This document shows positions 28,961 to 38,955 of a DNA stretch of 64,000 nucleotides, in pieces. The DNA is from Sphingomonas abaci (GTDB lineage: Bacteria > Pseudomonadota > Alphaproteobacteria > Sphingomonadales > Sphingomonadaceae), in the NCBI RefSeq assembly GCF_014199625.1, contig NZ_JACHNY010000006.1:218246-282245 (forward strand), in the 5' to 3' direction. Position 1 is the stretch's first letter. Each line of letters begins with the position of its first letter. The translations under genes were made by a program, and so were the position numbers. The notes under the pieces were generated by a model. That model did no database searches. It saw only the letters and a list, made by a program, of their open reading frames with translations, and was not told the DNA's origin.

Positions 28961-29902
28961 ATGAGCAGTGAAGCAATGAGGGCGGCGGTGCTTTCCGTCG
29001 CCGGTTCGCGGGCGACGATCCGCATGGATGGCGAGCGGATGGGCGTGGTGCTCGACGCCACCGGCCTGCCCCCCGCCGAACGCGAACGGCTGGAGGCGGA
29101 GGTTCGCGCCGCCGCGCCCGCAGCCCGGGTGATCGTCACCGCCGAGCGCGTCAACCGCGCCCTGATCGCGGTCGCCAGCGGCAAGGGCGGGGTCGGCAAG
29201 TCGACCGTGTCCGCCAATCTCGCCATCGCCCTCGCCCGCGCCGGTCACCGCGTCGGCCTGATCGACGCCGACATCTATGGCCCGTCGCAGCCCCGCCTGA
29301 TGGCGGCCGAGGGCATTCGACCCGAAGCGATCGAGAAGCAGCTGATCCCGGTTCCCACCCCATATGGCGTGCCGCTCCTGTCGATGGGGCAATTGGTCGA
29401 GCCGGGCCGCGCCATCGCCTGGCGCGGGCCGATGGCGGCGGGGGCGCTGGGACAATTGGTCGAAGGCGCCTGGGGCGCGGCGGACACGCTGGTGATGGAC
29501 CTGCCGCCCGGCACCGGCGACGTGCAACTGACCATGGTGCAGAAGTACCGGCCGGCCGGCGCGGTGATCGTGTCGACGCCGCAGGACCTGGCCCTGATCG
29601 ACGCGACCCGCGCGATCGACTTCTTCAACAAGGCGGGCGTGCCGATCATCGGTCTGATCGAGAACATGGCCGGCTATGCCTGCCCGCATTGCGGCACCGT
29701 GTCGGACCCGTTCGGACGCGGCGGCGCGGAGTCGACGGCGGCGGCGCTCGGCCTGCCCTTCCTCGGCCGGGTGCCGCTTGCGATCGACATCCGCCAGGCG
29801 TCGGACGCAGGCCGGCCACCGGCGGCGGCGGCGGACGACCGCATCTTCGCGCCGCTCGCCGCGCAGGTGGCGGAGTGGTTGGGGCAGCGCAACCGGGGCT
29901 GA
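28961..29902 (+). CDS. mrp: Iron-sulfur cluster carrier, Mrp/NBP35-type P-loop ATPase
   Basis: 313 residues. Deviant Walker A ASGKGGVGKSTVSANLA after a short DUF59-like N-terminal part, switch motif GLIDADIYGPSQPRLM, MDLPPGTGDVQLT, and the cluster-binding CxxC in YACPHCGTVSD. Mrp/ApbC proteins carry Fe-S clusters to apoproteins. The N-terminal domain is shorter than in many alphaproteobacterial Mrp proteins (~110 residues before Walker A is usual; here ~70). ATG at 28961 with AAGG nine bases upstream. Followed 38 bases later by a CoA-binding-domain gene on the same strand. Confidence 0.92.
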   Translation: MSSEAMRAAVLSVAGSRATIRMDGERMGVVLDATGLPPAERERLEAEVRAAAPAARVIVTAERVNRALIAVASGKGGVGKSTVSANLAIALARAGHRVGLIDADIYGPSQPRLMAAEGIRPEAIEKQLIPVPTPYGVPLLSMGQLVEPGRAIAWRGPMAAGALGQLVEGAWGAADTLVMDLPPGTGDVQLTMVQKYRPAGAVIVSTPQDLALIDATRAIDFFNKAGVPIIGLIENMAGYACPHCGTVSDPFGRGGAESTAAALGLPFLGRVPLAIDIRQASDAGRPPAAAADDRIFAPLAAQVAEWLGQRNRG

Positions 29903-29940
29903 CGGACGGGCGTTGTCCGGGTTCCAACCGGAGAGACGCC

Positions 29941-30378
29941 ATGCCCCTGACCAGCGACGACGATATTGCCGACCTGCTCCGTTCGGCGCGCACCATCGCG
30001 CTGGTCGGCGCGTCGGACCGGCCGGACCGGCCCTCCTATCGGGTGATGGCCGCGCTCCAGCACCATGGCTACCGCGTCATCCCGGTCAATCCCCAGATCA
30101 CCGGCGAGCATGTCCATGGCGAGTTCGTGTTCCGCGAGCTGGCGCAGCTCGGCGATCCGATCGACATCGTCGACATCTTCCGTAACTCGGCCGCCGCCGG
30201 CGCGGTGGTCGACGAGGCGATCGCGATCGGCGCCAAGGCGGTGTGGATGCAGCTCGGCGTGATCGACCAGAAAGCCGCCGCCCGCGCCGAGGCGGCCGGG
30301 CTGAAGGTGGTGATGGACCGCTGCCCGGCGATGGACATCCCGCGCCTCGGCCTGTCGCCTATCGCGGCAACATCTTGA
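29941..30378 (+). CDS. CoA-binding domain protein (YccU type)
   Basis: 145 residues, single Rossmann-like CoA_binding domain: ARTIALVGASDRPDRPSYRV at the N terminus (nucleotide loop), YRVIPVNPQ, DIVDIFRNSAAAGAVVDEAI, GAKAVWMQLGVID and a C-terminal VVMDRCPAMDIPRL with the conserved Cys. These small proteins resemble the alpha subunit of succinyl-CoA synthetase; their role is unknown. GGAGAGA before the ATG is a good ribosome site. Co-directional with mrp and with the small secreted-protein genes that follow. Confidence 0.88.
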   Translation: MPLTSDDDIADLLRSARTIALVGASDRPDRPSYRVMAALQHHGYRVIPVNPQITGEHVHGEFVFRELAQLGDPIDIVDIFRNSAAAGAVVDEAIAIGAKAVWMQLGVIDQKAAARAEAAGLKVVMDRCPAMDIPRLGLSPIAATS

Positions 30379-30417
30379 CCCGAACCGCGTTATCCATGCC
30401 CTCGACAGGAGGGACGG

Positions 30418-30693
30418 ATGCTCGCCTTGTTTCTCATGACCGCCGCGCCCCAGGATACGGCGCACCTGATCCAGGCGGCCAGGGGGCGGCTCAGCCCCGG
30501 TTGCGCCACCGCCACTTGCGGCGAGCCGCCGCGCCGATCCCGTTTCCGCATCGATTCCGAGCCCATGGCGGAGGTCGACATGAAGGCCCGCGCTTTCGGC
30601 GACACCGGCATCGACTGCCGTACGGTCGGTGGCAAGCTCTGCACCAGCCGGCCGCGCACGATCCTGCGAACAGACTTCACCGACTGGCCCTGA
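30418..30693 (+). CDS. Small exported protein, CG-motif family member 1
   Basis: 91 residues; short hydrophobic N terminus (MLALFLMTAAPQD) acting as signal. Four cysteines lie in CATATCGEPP and IDCRTVGGKLCTS. The stretch CGEPPRRSRFRID resembles the CGRR-x-x-x-RYR block of the next gene, suggesting paralogy. Good ribosome site (AGGAGGGA) seven to eight bases before the ATG. No family recognised; likely periplasmic or outer-surface. Confidence 0.6.
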   Translation: MLALFLMTAAPQDTAHLIQAARGRLSPGCATATCGEPPRRSRFRIDSEPMAEVDMKARAFGDTGIDCRTVGGKLCTSRPRTILRTDFTDWP

Positions 30694-30735
30694 TCGACTA
30701 ACGTCACCGCCGTCATCCTCCGCCAGGAGACCCGG

Positions 30736-31077
30736 ATGCTGTTCGTACTGCTCTTGTTCGCCCAGGCCGACGACACGCTGTTGCGCACTGCTCTGGAGCG
30801 CACCGCCGCCGAACAGCGATGTACCGAAGCCGCGACGGCAAGGACGATCACCGTCTGTGGTCGTCGCACCGCCGATCGCTATCGCGTTCCCCTCGTCGAG
30901 ATCGTACCCGGTGACCCCGCGCATCGTTCGGTGAGCGAAGAGCGGCAGGCGCTGCTCCACCGCACCACCCCCATCCAGGACCAGAGCCTGTTCCTGGTCG
31001 GCGGCGGGATGGCCGGGGCGACGGTGACGGCCGGCGGCCGCGACGGTGACACCAGCCTGCGACCCCTGGCGGAATGA
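30736..31077 (+). CDS. Small exported protein, CG-motif family member 2
   Basis: 113 residues with a short signal (MLFVLLLFAQADD). The core TITVCGRRTADRYRVPLVEI is a motif I recall from many short sphingomonad secreted proteins. C-terminal third is glycine-rich (FLVGGGMAGATVTAGGRDG). CAGGAGA precedes the ATG. Its TGA overlaps the ATG of the next small gene, so members 2 and 3 are coupled. Function unknown. Confidence 0.65.
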   Translation: MLFVLLLFAQADDTLLRTALERTAAEQRCTEAATARTITVCGRRTADRYRVPLVEIVPGDPAHRSVSEERQALLHRTTPIQDQSLFLVGGGMAGATVTAGGRDGDTSLRPLAE

Positions 31078-31481
31078 TCCCCGCCTTCTTCCTGGCGCTG
31101 CAGGCTGCACCGAACGTGCCGCAACGTTTCTCGATCCTGGCTGATGATTGCTCGTCGCAGACTTTGTCGACCGACCAGATTGTCGTCTGCGGTCGCAACG
31201 GCTCACCTCTGCCACGTCTGCCGCTCCCCGACGAACGCCCGCCGCCCGATATTCCACGTCAGCGGACCGGGGACCCTAGGGCCGGACTGGAGAATGCTCA
31301 AAACGGCGCTTGCGCCTTTCAGGGCTGTCAGGTCGGCGTGATGTTGCCGATCATCCCGGTCGCAAAGGCGGGAATCGCCGCGATCCGCCGCGCTTTGGCC
31401 CCGAGGATCGACACGTCGGAGCGGGTCGCGATCGATCTCGACTCGCCGCCACCGCCCTTGGAGGGCAGGCTGAGTCCGTAA
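31074..31481 (+). CDS. Small exported protein, CG-motif family member 3
   Basis: 135 residues. N-terminal signal MIPAFFLALQAAPNVPQ, then DCSSQTLSTDQIVVCGRNG followed by LPRLPLPDERPPPD, which parallels the VCGRR block of the preceding protein. Cysteines later in the chain (ACAFQGCQVG) may pair with the first ones. C terminus is proline-rich. Start overlaps the previous stop (ATGA). No known family; together with the two upstream genes it forms a small tandem cluster. Confidence 0.65.
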   Translation: MIPAFFLALQAAPNVPQRFSILADDCSSQTLSTDQIVVCGRNGSPLPRLPLPDERPPPDIPRQRTGDPRAGLENAQNGACAFQGCQVGVMLPIIPVAKAGIAAIRRALAPRIDTSERVAIDLDSPPPPLEGRLSP

Positions 31482-31493
31482 GGCGGAACCGCC

Positions 31494-31673
31494 TCAGCCT
31501 TGCGCCGCCACCCGCATCAGGTCGCGAAGCTGCCGGGTCAAGCTGCCGCCAGAAATCTGCGCGTGCACGCTGTCATAGCCCTCGCGAATCAGGGTTCGAC
31601 GCAAATCGCCCAAGGTACGGCACTGGCCGGCGCGCGCGACCTGGAAAGCCCGCTCCATCGTCGTGGCGGCCAT
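31494..31673 (-). CDS. 59-residue helical protein, coupled to upstream micro-gene
   Basis: A complete 59-residue frame beginning MAATTMERAFQVARAG and containing RTLGDLRRTLIREGYDSVHA and GSLTRQLRDLM. It looks like a compact two-helix protein; I recall similar short conserved proteins in sphingomonads with a MERAF-x-LAR-x-G opening. Its ATG shares a base with the TGA of the preceding 59-residue gene (TGATG), strong evidence that both are translated. It ends 12 bases from the convergent CG-motif gene. Function unknown; DNA- or RNA-binding is possible. Confidence 0.65.
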   Translation of the reverse strand: MAATTMERAFQVARAGQCRTLGDLRRTLIREGYDSVHAQISGGSLTRQLRDLMRVAAQG

Positions 31674-31852
31674 CAGGCGAAATCCCCTATCTGATCGGGC
31701 TCGGCGACATTGTCGGACGATCCGGCGCTCTTCTCATCCTTCATCGCCTTGTCATAGGCGGCACTCTCATCCGCGATCCCGGCCTCGACGCTGCGCTCCG
31801 CCACGTCGTCGAACGCTTCGGGAACCTGACTTTTCTTCTGCTCGTCCGACAT
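31673..31852 (-). CDS. 59-residue acidic protein
   Basis: 59 residues beginning MSDEQKKSQVPEAFDDVAER, acidic and serine/alanine-rich (DESAAYDKAMKDEKSAGSSD), probably disordered or helical. GGAG lies eight bases upstream of the ATG at 31852. A longer in-frame start would add an unlikely arginine-rich extension. Overlaps the following micro-gene by one base (TGATG). The pair sits between hflX and the CG-motif cluster and is transcribed with hflX direction. No known family. Confidence 0.65.
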   Translation of the reverse strand: MSDEQKKSQVPEAFDDVAERSVEAGIADESAAYDKAMKDEKSAGSSDNVAEPDQIGDFA

Positions 31853-31962
31853 CACTCGCTCCTCGCTGAACTCGTTCAACGCATGAGTGCGCCGTTCGGG
31901 CCAACGCGACCCGGACGATCGCGCAAAGGGACGGGAGGGGGCCACGCCCCACCCCCGTCCTG

Positions 31963-33249
31963 TCAACGCTGGAGGAAGCGTTCGTAATCGGAAGGATCGA
32001 GCCGTACCTCGACATGGCTCTCCAGCCCGTCCGTCTCCTGCCGCACCACTTCGCCATGCGCATGCAGCCAGGCGAGGCCGGCGCCGTCGCCAGCGTCGAG
32101 CGTCAGATGGTAACGACGATGGCCGGCGGTCAGCTTGGCCGCGACCGCGACCGACAGCTCCTCCACCCCCTCGCCGGTCAGCGCGGAGATGGCGAGCACG
32201 TCGCTCCGTCGCCCGGCATCGGCGAGCAGTTCGGCCCGGCGCTCGTCATCGAGCAGGTCGAGCTTGTTCCACGCCTCGAAGCGGGGCGTGGCGGGATCGA
32301 CCCCGATCTCTTCCAGAACCGACTCGACGTCGGCGCGCTGCGCTTCGGTGTCGGGATGGGCGACATCGCGGACGTGGACGAGCAGGTCGGCGGACACCAC
32401 CTCCTCCAGCGTCGCCTTGAACGCGGCGACAAGCTGGGTCGGAAGGTCGGAGACGAACCCTACCGTGTCGGACAGGATCGCCTTGTCCAGACCCGGCAGC
32501 GAAATCTGCCTGAGTGTCGGATCGAGCGTCGCGAACAGCAGATCCTCCGCCATGACCTGCGCACCGGTCAGCCGGTTGAACAGCGTCGACTTGCCGGCAT
32601 TGGTATAGCCGACCAGCGCGATCACCGGCCAAGGCGCGCGCTGCCGCCGCTCGCGGTGGAGGCCGCGCGTGCGGGACACCTGGTCCAGCTCGCGCCGCAA
32701 CCGCGCCATGCGGTCGCGGATCATGCGCCGGTCCGCCTCGATCTGGGTCTCGCCGGGGCCGCCCAGGAAGCCGAAACCACCGCGCTGCCGCTCCAGATGG
32801 GTCCAACTGCGCACCAGGCGGCCGGCCTGGTAGTCGAGATGCGCGAGCTCGACCTGCAATCGTCCCTCGGCGGTCGCCGCGCGTTCGCCGAAGATTTCCA
32901 GGATCAGGCCGGTGCGGTCGATCACCTTGGCACCCAGGCCGGTTTCCAGGTTGCGCTGCTGCACCGGGGTGAGCGCGGCGTCGACGATCACCAGCGACGC
33001 CTCCTCCATGCGGACACGGGTGGCCAGTTCCTCAACCTGGCCGCTGCCGATCAGCGTCGCCGGGCGTGGCTGTCGCACCTTGAGCGCGACCCGGTCGACC
33101 ACGTCCAGTCCGATCGCGGCGGCCAAGCCGGCGCTCTCCTCCAGCCGCGCCTCGGCGTCGCGCGACGAGTCGCCCCGGTCGGGCAGCAGCACGACGGCCC
33201 GGGCCCCACGCGCGAACTCATCGCGATCGCGATCGAAGCCGTTACTCAA
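31963..33249 (-). CDS. hflX: GTPase HflX (ribosome-splitting, heat-shock rescue)
   Basis: 428 residues. N-terminal HflX domain (VGLDV-like [45 protein letters not shown]), glycine-rich loop [17 protein letters not shown], then the TRAFAC GTPase core with G1 [15 protein letters not shown]3 DTVGF and G4 NKLD. HflX splits stalled ribosomes under heat or antibiotic stress. The start is TTG at 33249, overlapping the hfq stop (TTGA), as in the common hfq-hflX arrangement. Codon choice for start confirmed by lack of another candidate near the conserved N terminus. Confidence 0.95.
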   Translation of the reverse strand: MSNGFDRDRDEFARGARAVVLLPDRGDSSRDAEARLEESAGLAAAIGLDVVDRVALKVRQPRPATLIGSGQVEELATRVRMEEASLVIVDAALTPVQQRNLETGLGAKVIDRTGLILEIFGERAATAEGRLQVELAHLDYQAGRLVRSWTHLERQRGGFGFLGGPGETQIEADRRMIRDRMARLRRELDQVSRTRGLHRERRQRAPWPVIALVGYTNAGKSTLFNRLTGAQVMAEDLLFATLDPTLRQISLPGLDKAILSDTVGFVSDLPTQLVAAFKATLEEVVSADLLVHVRDVAHPDTEAQRADVESVLEEIGVDPATPRFEAWNKLDLLDDERRAELLADAGRRSDVLAISALTGEGVEELSVAVAAKLTAGHRRYHLTLDAGDGAGLAWLHAHGEVVRQETDGLESHVEVRLDPSDYERFLQR

Positions 33250-33737
33250 TCTTCCTGCGCCTCGGCCTGTTCCTCGGCCAGGTTCAGCGGCTTGGCCGGC
33301 TGGATGGTCGAGACGGCGTGCTTGTAGACGAGCTGCACCATGCCCTCGCGCTGGAGCAGCATGCAGAACAGGTCGAAGCCGGCGATCTGGCCCTGCAGCA
33401 TCACGCCGTTGATCAGGAACATCGTCACGCTGTCTTCGGACTTGCGCACCGCGCTCAGGAACAGCTCCTGGAGCAGCGGCGACTTGCGCTGGCTCTCGCC
33501 GACTGCCTCGATGATCGGATCAACGTCGAACGCGCCGCCGGGCATGATCGTCGAGATGGCATGCTTGTAGATCAGCTGCGACTGGCCATCCCGGCGCAGC
33601 AGCACGGAGAAATTGTCGAACCAGGTGACGATGCCCTGCAGCTTCACGCCCTTGACCAGGAACATCGTGACCGGGGTCTTGGAGCGGCGCAGCGCGTTGA
33701 GGAAGAGGTCCTGCAGCGAGGATTGCTTTTCGGCCAT
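33246..33737 (-). CDS. hfq: RNA chaperone Hfq with two tandem Sm domains
   Basis: 163 residues, twice the usual ~80. The first half has a normal Hfq: [50 protein letters not shown] (distal and proximal faces). Residues ~83-163 repeat it: [52 protein letters not shown]. So a covalent dimer, expected to form a trimer of tandems as pseudo-hexamer. Second copy differs in the FDNFSVLL segment (FDLFCMLL), so the rim residues are diverged. ATG at 33737 with AGAAGGG upstream. hflX start overlaps its stop. Linker residues [12 protein letters not shown]. Confidence 0.96.
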   Translation of the reverse strand: MAEKQSSLQDLFLNALRRSKTPVTMFLVKGVKLQGIVTWFDNFSVLLRRDGQSQLIYKHAISTIMPGGAFDVDPIIEAVGESQRKSPLLQELFLSAVRKSEDSVTMFLINGVMLQGQIAGFDLFCMLLQREGMVQLVYKHAVSTIQPAKPLNLAEEQAEAQED

Positions 33738-33860
33738 GAACAAGCCCTTCTTGTTGGCGGGCCGTGGCCCGCGAGATTGCGCCGTTGCCCGGCGTCGGAC
33801 GCCCGGCCTGGCGGCCGGACCGTTCTCCTTAGCGCCGTCGCGGCCGGATCGTCCAGCCGG

Positions 33861-35234
33861 TCACTCGTCGCGCGTATCGGTGATGCCGAGCAGCTTGAGC
33901 TTCCGGTGGAGCGCCGACCGCTCCATGCCGATGAAGCTCGCGGTGCGCGAAATGTTCCCCGAAAAGCGGCGGATCTGGACGCGCAGATATTCGCGCTCGA
34001 AACTTTCGCGCGCCTCGCGCAGTGGCGCGCCCATGATCGCGGACGTGCCATGGTCGCCGCCCCGGTCGCTGCCGAGCACCTCGGCGGGCAGCAGGTCCAG
34101 GTCGATGCGGCCGATCCGGTCGCCCGGCGCCATGATGATCGTGCGCTCGACCACGTTTCGGAGCTGGCGGACATTGCCCGGCCATTCATAGGATTGCAGC
34201 GCCACCATCGCGTCGGGCGCGACCTCCGGAGTCGGCACGCGGCGCTCGCCGGCATAATGGGTCAGGAAATGATGGACCAGCGCGGGGATGTCCTCACGCC
34301 GGTCGGCGAGCGGCGGGATGACCACCGGCACCACGTTCAGGCGGTAGTACAGGTCCTCGCGGAACCGGCCGCCGGCGATCTCCTCGGTCAGGTCGCGCGA
34401 CGTGGCGGAGACGACGCGGACGTCGACCTTCACCACCCGGCTGCCGCCGACCCGGGTGAAGCTCTGGTCGGTCAGCACGCGCAGGATGCGCGCCTGGGTG
34501 GTGATCGGCATGTCGGCGATCTCGTCCAGGAACAGCGTGCCGCCATGCGCCTGTTCGAGCAGGCCGGGGCGGACCAGGTCGCCGCCCTCCTCCACGCCGA
34601 ACAATTCCTCCTCGACCCGCTCCGGGGTCATGTTGGCGGCGCTGACGATGACGAAGGGCCCGGTCGCCCGCTGGCTCCAGCCATGCAGCAGCCGCGCCGC
34701 CACTTCCTTGCCGACGCCGGCGGGTCCCATGATCAGCACCCGGCTGCCGGTGCCGGCGACCCGCTTCAGGGTCGCGCGGACGCCGTTGATCGCGCCCGAG
34801 CTGCCGGTCAGGTCGGTGTCGCGCGCCGCCAGGCTGCGCAACGAGGCGACCTCGCGTCGCAGGCGCTCGGTCTCGGTCGCGCGCGCGACCATCAGCAGCA
34901 ACCGCTCCGCTTCGAATGGCTTTTCAATGAAATCGGCCGCGCCTTTGCGAATCGCCGCCACCGCCGTGTCCAGGCTGCCATGGCCCGAGATGACCAGCAC
35001 CGGGATCGATGCGTCGCGCCGCTTGATCTCGTCCAGCAGCTCCAGCCCGTCGAGCCGCGACCCCTGCAACCACACGTCGAGCAGCACCAGCGACGGCCGC
35101 CGCTGCGCGATCGCCTCCAGCGCGGAGTCGCTGTCGCCGGCGCCGCGCGTGCCATATCCCTCGTCCTCCAGCACGCCGGCGACCAGTTCGCGAATGTCCA
35201 GTTCGTCGTCGACGACGAGAATATCGATCGGCAT
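33861..35234 (-). CDS. ntrX: Nitrogen-regulation response regulator NtrX
   Basis: 457 residues: receiver domain with Asp53 (LVLLDVWLQGS), AAA+ domain (Walker A GPAGVGKEVAARL, Walker B GGTLFLDEIADMP), and a C-terminal Fis-type HTH (FSGNISRTASFIGMERSALH). The GAFTGA loop that contacts sigma54 is missing; the equivalent position reads ELFGVEEGGDLVRPG. This fits reports that alphaproteobacterial NtrX often does not activate sigma54 promoters. Cognate sensor is NtrY, just upstream. ATG at 35234 chosen over an adjacent GTG. Starts four bases beyond the ntrY stop. Confidence 0.95.
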   Translation of the reverse strand: MPIDILVVDDELDIRELVAGVLEDEGYGTRGAGDSDSALEAIAQRRPSLVLLDVWLQGSRLDGLELLDEIKRRDASIPVLVISGHGSLDTAVAAIRKGAADFIEKPFEAERLLLMVARATETERLRREVASLRSLAARDTDLTGSSGAINGVRATLKRVAGTGSRVLIMGPAGVGKEVAARLLHGWSQRATGPFVIVSAANMTPERVEEELFGVEEGGDLVRPGLLEQAHGGTLFLDEIADMPITTQARILRVLTDQSFTRVGGSRVVKVDVRVVSATSRDLTEEIAGGRFREDLYYRLNVVPVVIPPLADRREDIPALVHHFLTHYAGERRVPTPEVAPDAMVALQSYEWPGNVRQLRNVVERTIIMAPGDRIGRIDLDLLPAEVLGSDRGGDHGTSAIMGAPLREARESFEREYLRVQIRRFSGNISRTASFIGMERSALHRKLKLLGITDTRDE

Positions 35235-35238
35235 CACA

Positions 35239-37473
35239 TCATGTCCGGTTGGTGGTCAAGGCGGCGAGCGGGCCCTCGCCGGTCGGTTCGGGCGCGGCAT
35301 CGCCCTGGTCGAGTATCGCCAGATGCCCGGCGTCGAACATCAGCGTCACGACCGTGCCGCCACCCTCGCGCTCGGCGAAGCCGATCGTGCCCATATGCTC
35401 CTCAACGATCTTCTTGACGATCGCCAGGCCCAGGCCGGTGCCCCGCGCCCGCGTCGTCATGTACGGTTCGACGATCCGCTCGCGCGCGGCCGGCAGACCG
35501 ACGCCATTGTCGGAGACGGTCAGGCTGATCTCGCCGCGCGGCTCGCGCCGGATCGCCAGCGTCACCGTGCCGTCGGTGACATCGCCGCGCCCCTCGATCG
35601 CCTCGACCGCGTTCTTGACGATGTTGGTCAGCGCCTGGCCGATCTGGCGGCGGTCGCATACCAGCATCACCGGGTCGTCCGCATCGTGCAGCAGCGTGAA
35701 GCGGATGGCGGGATGCGCGACCTCGTGCAGGAACATGACCTCCTGCGCGGCGGCGAGCAGCGATTCCTCGCGGAACACGGGCTTGGGCATCCGTGCGAAG
35801 GAGGAAAACTCATCGACCATCCGCCGCAGGTCGCCGACCTGGCGGACGATCGTCTGGGTCAGCCGTTCGAACGTGCCGTCATCCGCCTCGATCCGGCTGC
35901 CATAGCGGCGCTGGAGCCGCTCGGCGGCAAGCTGGATGGGGGTGAGCGGGTTCTTGATCTCGTGCGCGATCCGTCGCGCCACGTCCGACCAGGCGGCCCG
36001 GCGCTGGTCGACCAGCTGCTGGGTCACGTCGTCGAAGGTCAGGATCGGACCGGTCGCGGTGCGCGCGATGCGGACCGCCAGGGTGCGCGGCGGCCCGTCC
36101 TGCCCGACCTGCACCACCGCCTCGCGCACGCCGCCATCGACCAGCGCGTCGAGCTCGGGCGCGACGTCGCGCAACGGGCGCCCGAGCACCCCGTCCGCAT
36201 CGGTGCCGAGCAGCGCGATCGCAGAGGCATTGGCGATGCGGATCACCCGGTCGGCCCCGGTCGACACCACGCCCGCCGACACGCCCGCCATCACCGCCTC
36301 GATCAGCGAGCGGCGCGATTCGAGCTGGTCGTTGGCGGTGCGGAGCTCGGTATTCTGCTCCTCCAGTCGCCCGGTCATCTGATTGAAGGCGCTGGCCAGC
36401 GTGCCGACCTCGTCGCGATCGTGCGGGCCGGGCACGCGGGCGCTGAGGTCGCCTCCCTCCACCCGCCGCGCCGCGTCGACCAGCGCGCCGACTGGCCGCA
36501 CCAGCCGATCGGCGATGTTGAGCGCGATCCACACCGCCAAACCGACGATCAGAAGCGACAGGATCAGCAGCGCCGCGTTGAAGCGCAGCTGCAGCGCGCG
36601 CGACCGGGATTGCAGCGCCTGGTAATCCGCGACGATCGCGTCACCGCGCCGCAACTGGGTGGCCAGTTGCTGGTCGAAGACGCGCGCCGCGTAGAGATAG
36701 GTGTGCTTGCCATAGTCGATCGGCACCAGCGCGGCGGCGCGGTCGGCGAACTGCTCGGTCGCGACCGGTGCGCCGTGGTCGATCTGCTGCATCATCGCCG
36801 GGGTGACGATATTCTCCATCGGCCGGCCATAGGGGTTGAGGACGATCAGCGGGTCCTTCTCGTCGCGGCGGACGATCATCGCCTCGGACAGTTCGCGCTG
36901 GAAGGTCTGCACCGCCAGCCCCTCGGAGAAGCGCTTGCTGTCGATCGGCATCTGGCGGAGGTAGAGCGCGAGGTCGAGGCTCATCGCCCGCGTCTCGTCG
37001 GCGACGCGCTGGATCTCCTTCTCGTAATTTTCACGGACCAGGCTGGCGGCGTTGTTCAGCATCGACTGGGCGCGCTGCGACGACCAGAATTCGACGCCAT
37101 ATTGGAAAAGCAAGGAGGCGACGATCGTCACCAGCAGCATCGGGATGGCGGCGGCCGCAGAGAAGAGTGCGACCAGCCGGACGTGGAGTTGCCCCGCGCC
37201 GCCGATCGGCGAGCGCGCGGCCCGCCGCCTGGCGATCCGCCGGCCGATCAGCATCAAGATGCCGATGCCGGGCACCAGATTGGCGACGAGCAGCAGCGCC
37301 AGCAGGGGCGGCGCGATGAAGCGCTGCGAAGCGCCCGCGCGCGCGACGACGAAATAGCTGGCGATGCCGATCGCGACCGCTACCGCCAGCACCGCGAGTT
37401 CGATCGCGGGCGTGACCGTGAACCGCCGCGTGGGCGCTTCGTCGGTCAGGTCTGGCGTCGCGGCAGCGATCAT
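35239..37473 (-). CDS. ntrY: Sensor histidine kinase NtrY
   Basis: 744 residues, full family length. N-terminal transmembrane block (AIELAVLAVAVAIGIASYFV and two more segments before residue ~110), a periplasmic sensor region, another TM near 295-315 (LLILSLLIVGLAVWIALNIA), HAMP, PAS, and HisKA/HATPase: phosphoacceptor in [21 protein letters not shown]-box NIVKNAVEAIEG, G-boxes DNGVGLP and GTGLGLAIVKKI. NtrYX responds to nitrogen and, in several alphaproteobacteria, to redox or oxygen. Upstream of ntrX with a four-base gap to its stop, and 54 bases after ntrC. Confidence 0.96.
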   Translation of the reverse strand: MIAAATPDLTDEAPTRRFTVTPAIELAVLAVAVAIGIASYFVVARAGASQRFIAPPLLALLLVANLVPGIGILMLIGRRIARRRAARSPIGGAGQLHVRLVALFSAAAAIPMLLVTIVASLLFQYGVEFWSSQRAQSMLNNAASLVRENYEKEIQRVADETRAMSLDLALYLRQMPIDSKRFSEGLAVQTFQRELSEAMIVRRDEKDPLIVLNPYGRPMENIVTPAMMQQIDHGAPVATEQFADRAAALVPIDYGKHTYLYAARVFDQQLATQLRRGDAIVADYQALQSRSRALQLRFNAALLILSLLIVGLAVWIALNIADRLVRPVGALVDAARRVEGGDLSARVPGPHDRDEVGTLASAFNQMTGRLEEQNTELRTANDQLESRRSLIEAVMAGVSAGVVSTGADRVIRIANASAIALLGTDADGVLGRPLRDVAPELDALVDGGVREAVVQVGQDGPPRTLAVRIARTATGPILTFDDVTQQLVDQRRAAWSDVARRIAHEIKNPLTPIQLAAERLQRRYGSRIEADDGTFERLTQTIVRQVGDLRRMVDEFSSFARMPKPVFREESLLAAAQEVMFLHEVAHPAIRFTLLHDADDPVMLVCDRRQIGQALTNIVKNAVEAIEGRGDVTDGTVTLAIRREPRGEISLTVSDNGVGLPAARERIVEPYMTTRARGTGLGLAIVKKIVEEHMGTIGFAEREGGGTVVTLMFDAGHLAILDQGDAAPEPTGEGPLAALTTNRT

Positions 37474-37527
37474 CCCGGCCGCCCTACAACGTCAGATGTT
37501 GCATGAAAACCACATAATTGCCGGTGG

Positions 37528-38951
<1,424 letters not shown>

Positions 38952-38955
<4 letters not shown>

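Noticed and set aside
34402..37506. A ~1000-codon open frame on the plus strand across ntrY and part of ntrX
   Set aside because: Antisense shadow caused by high GC; the minus-strand genes have full domain architecture and the frame encodes a repetitive Arg/Ala-rich product.
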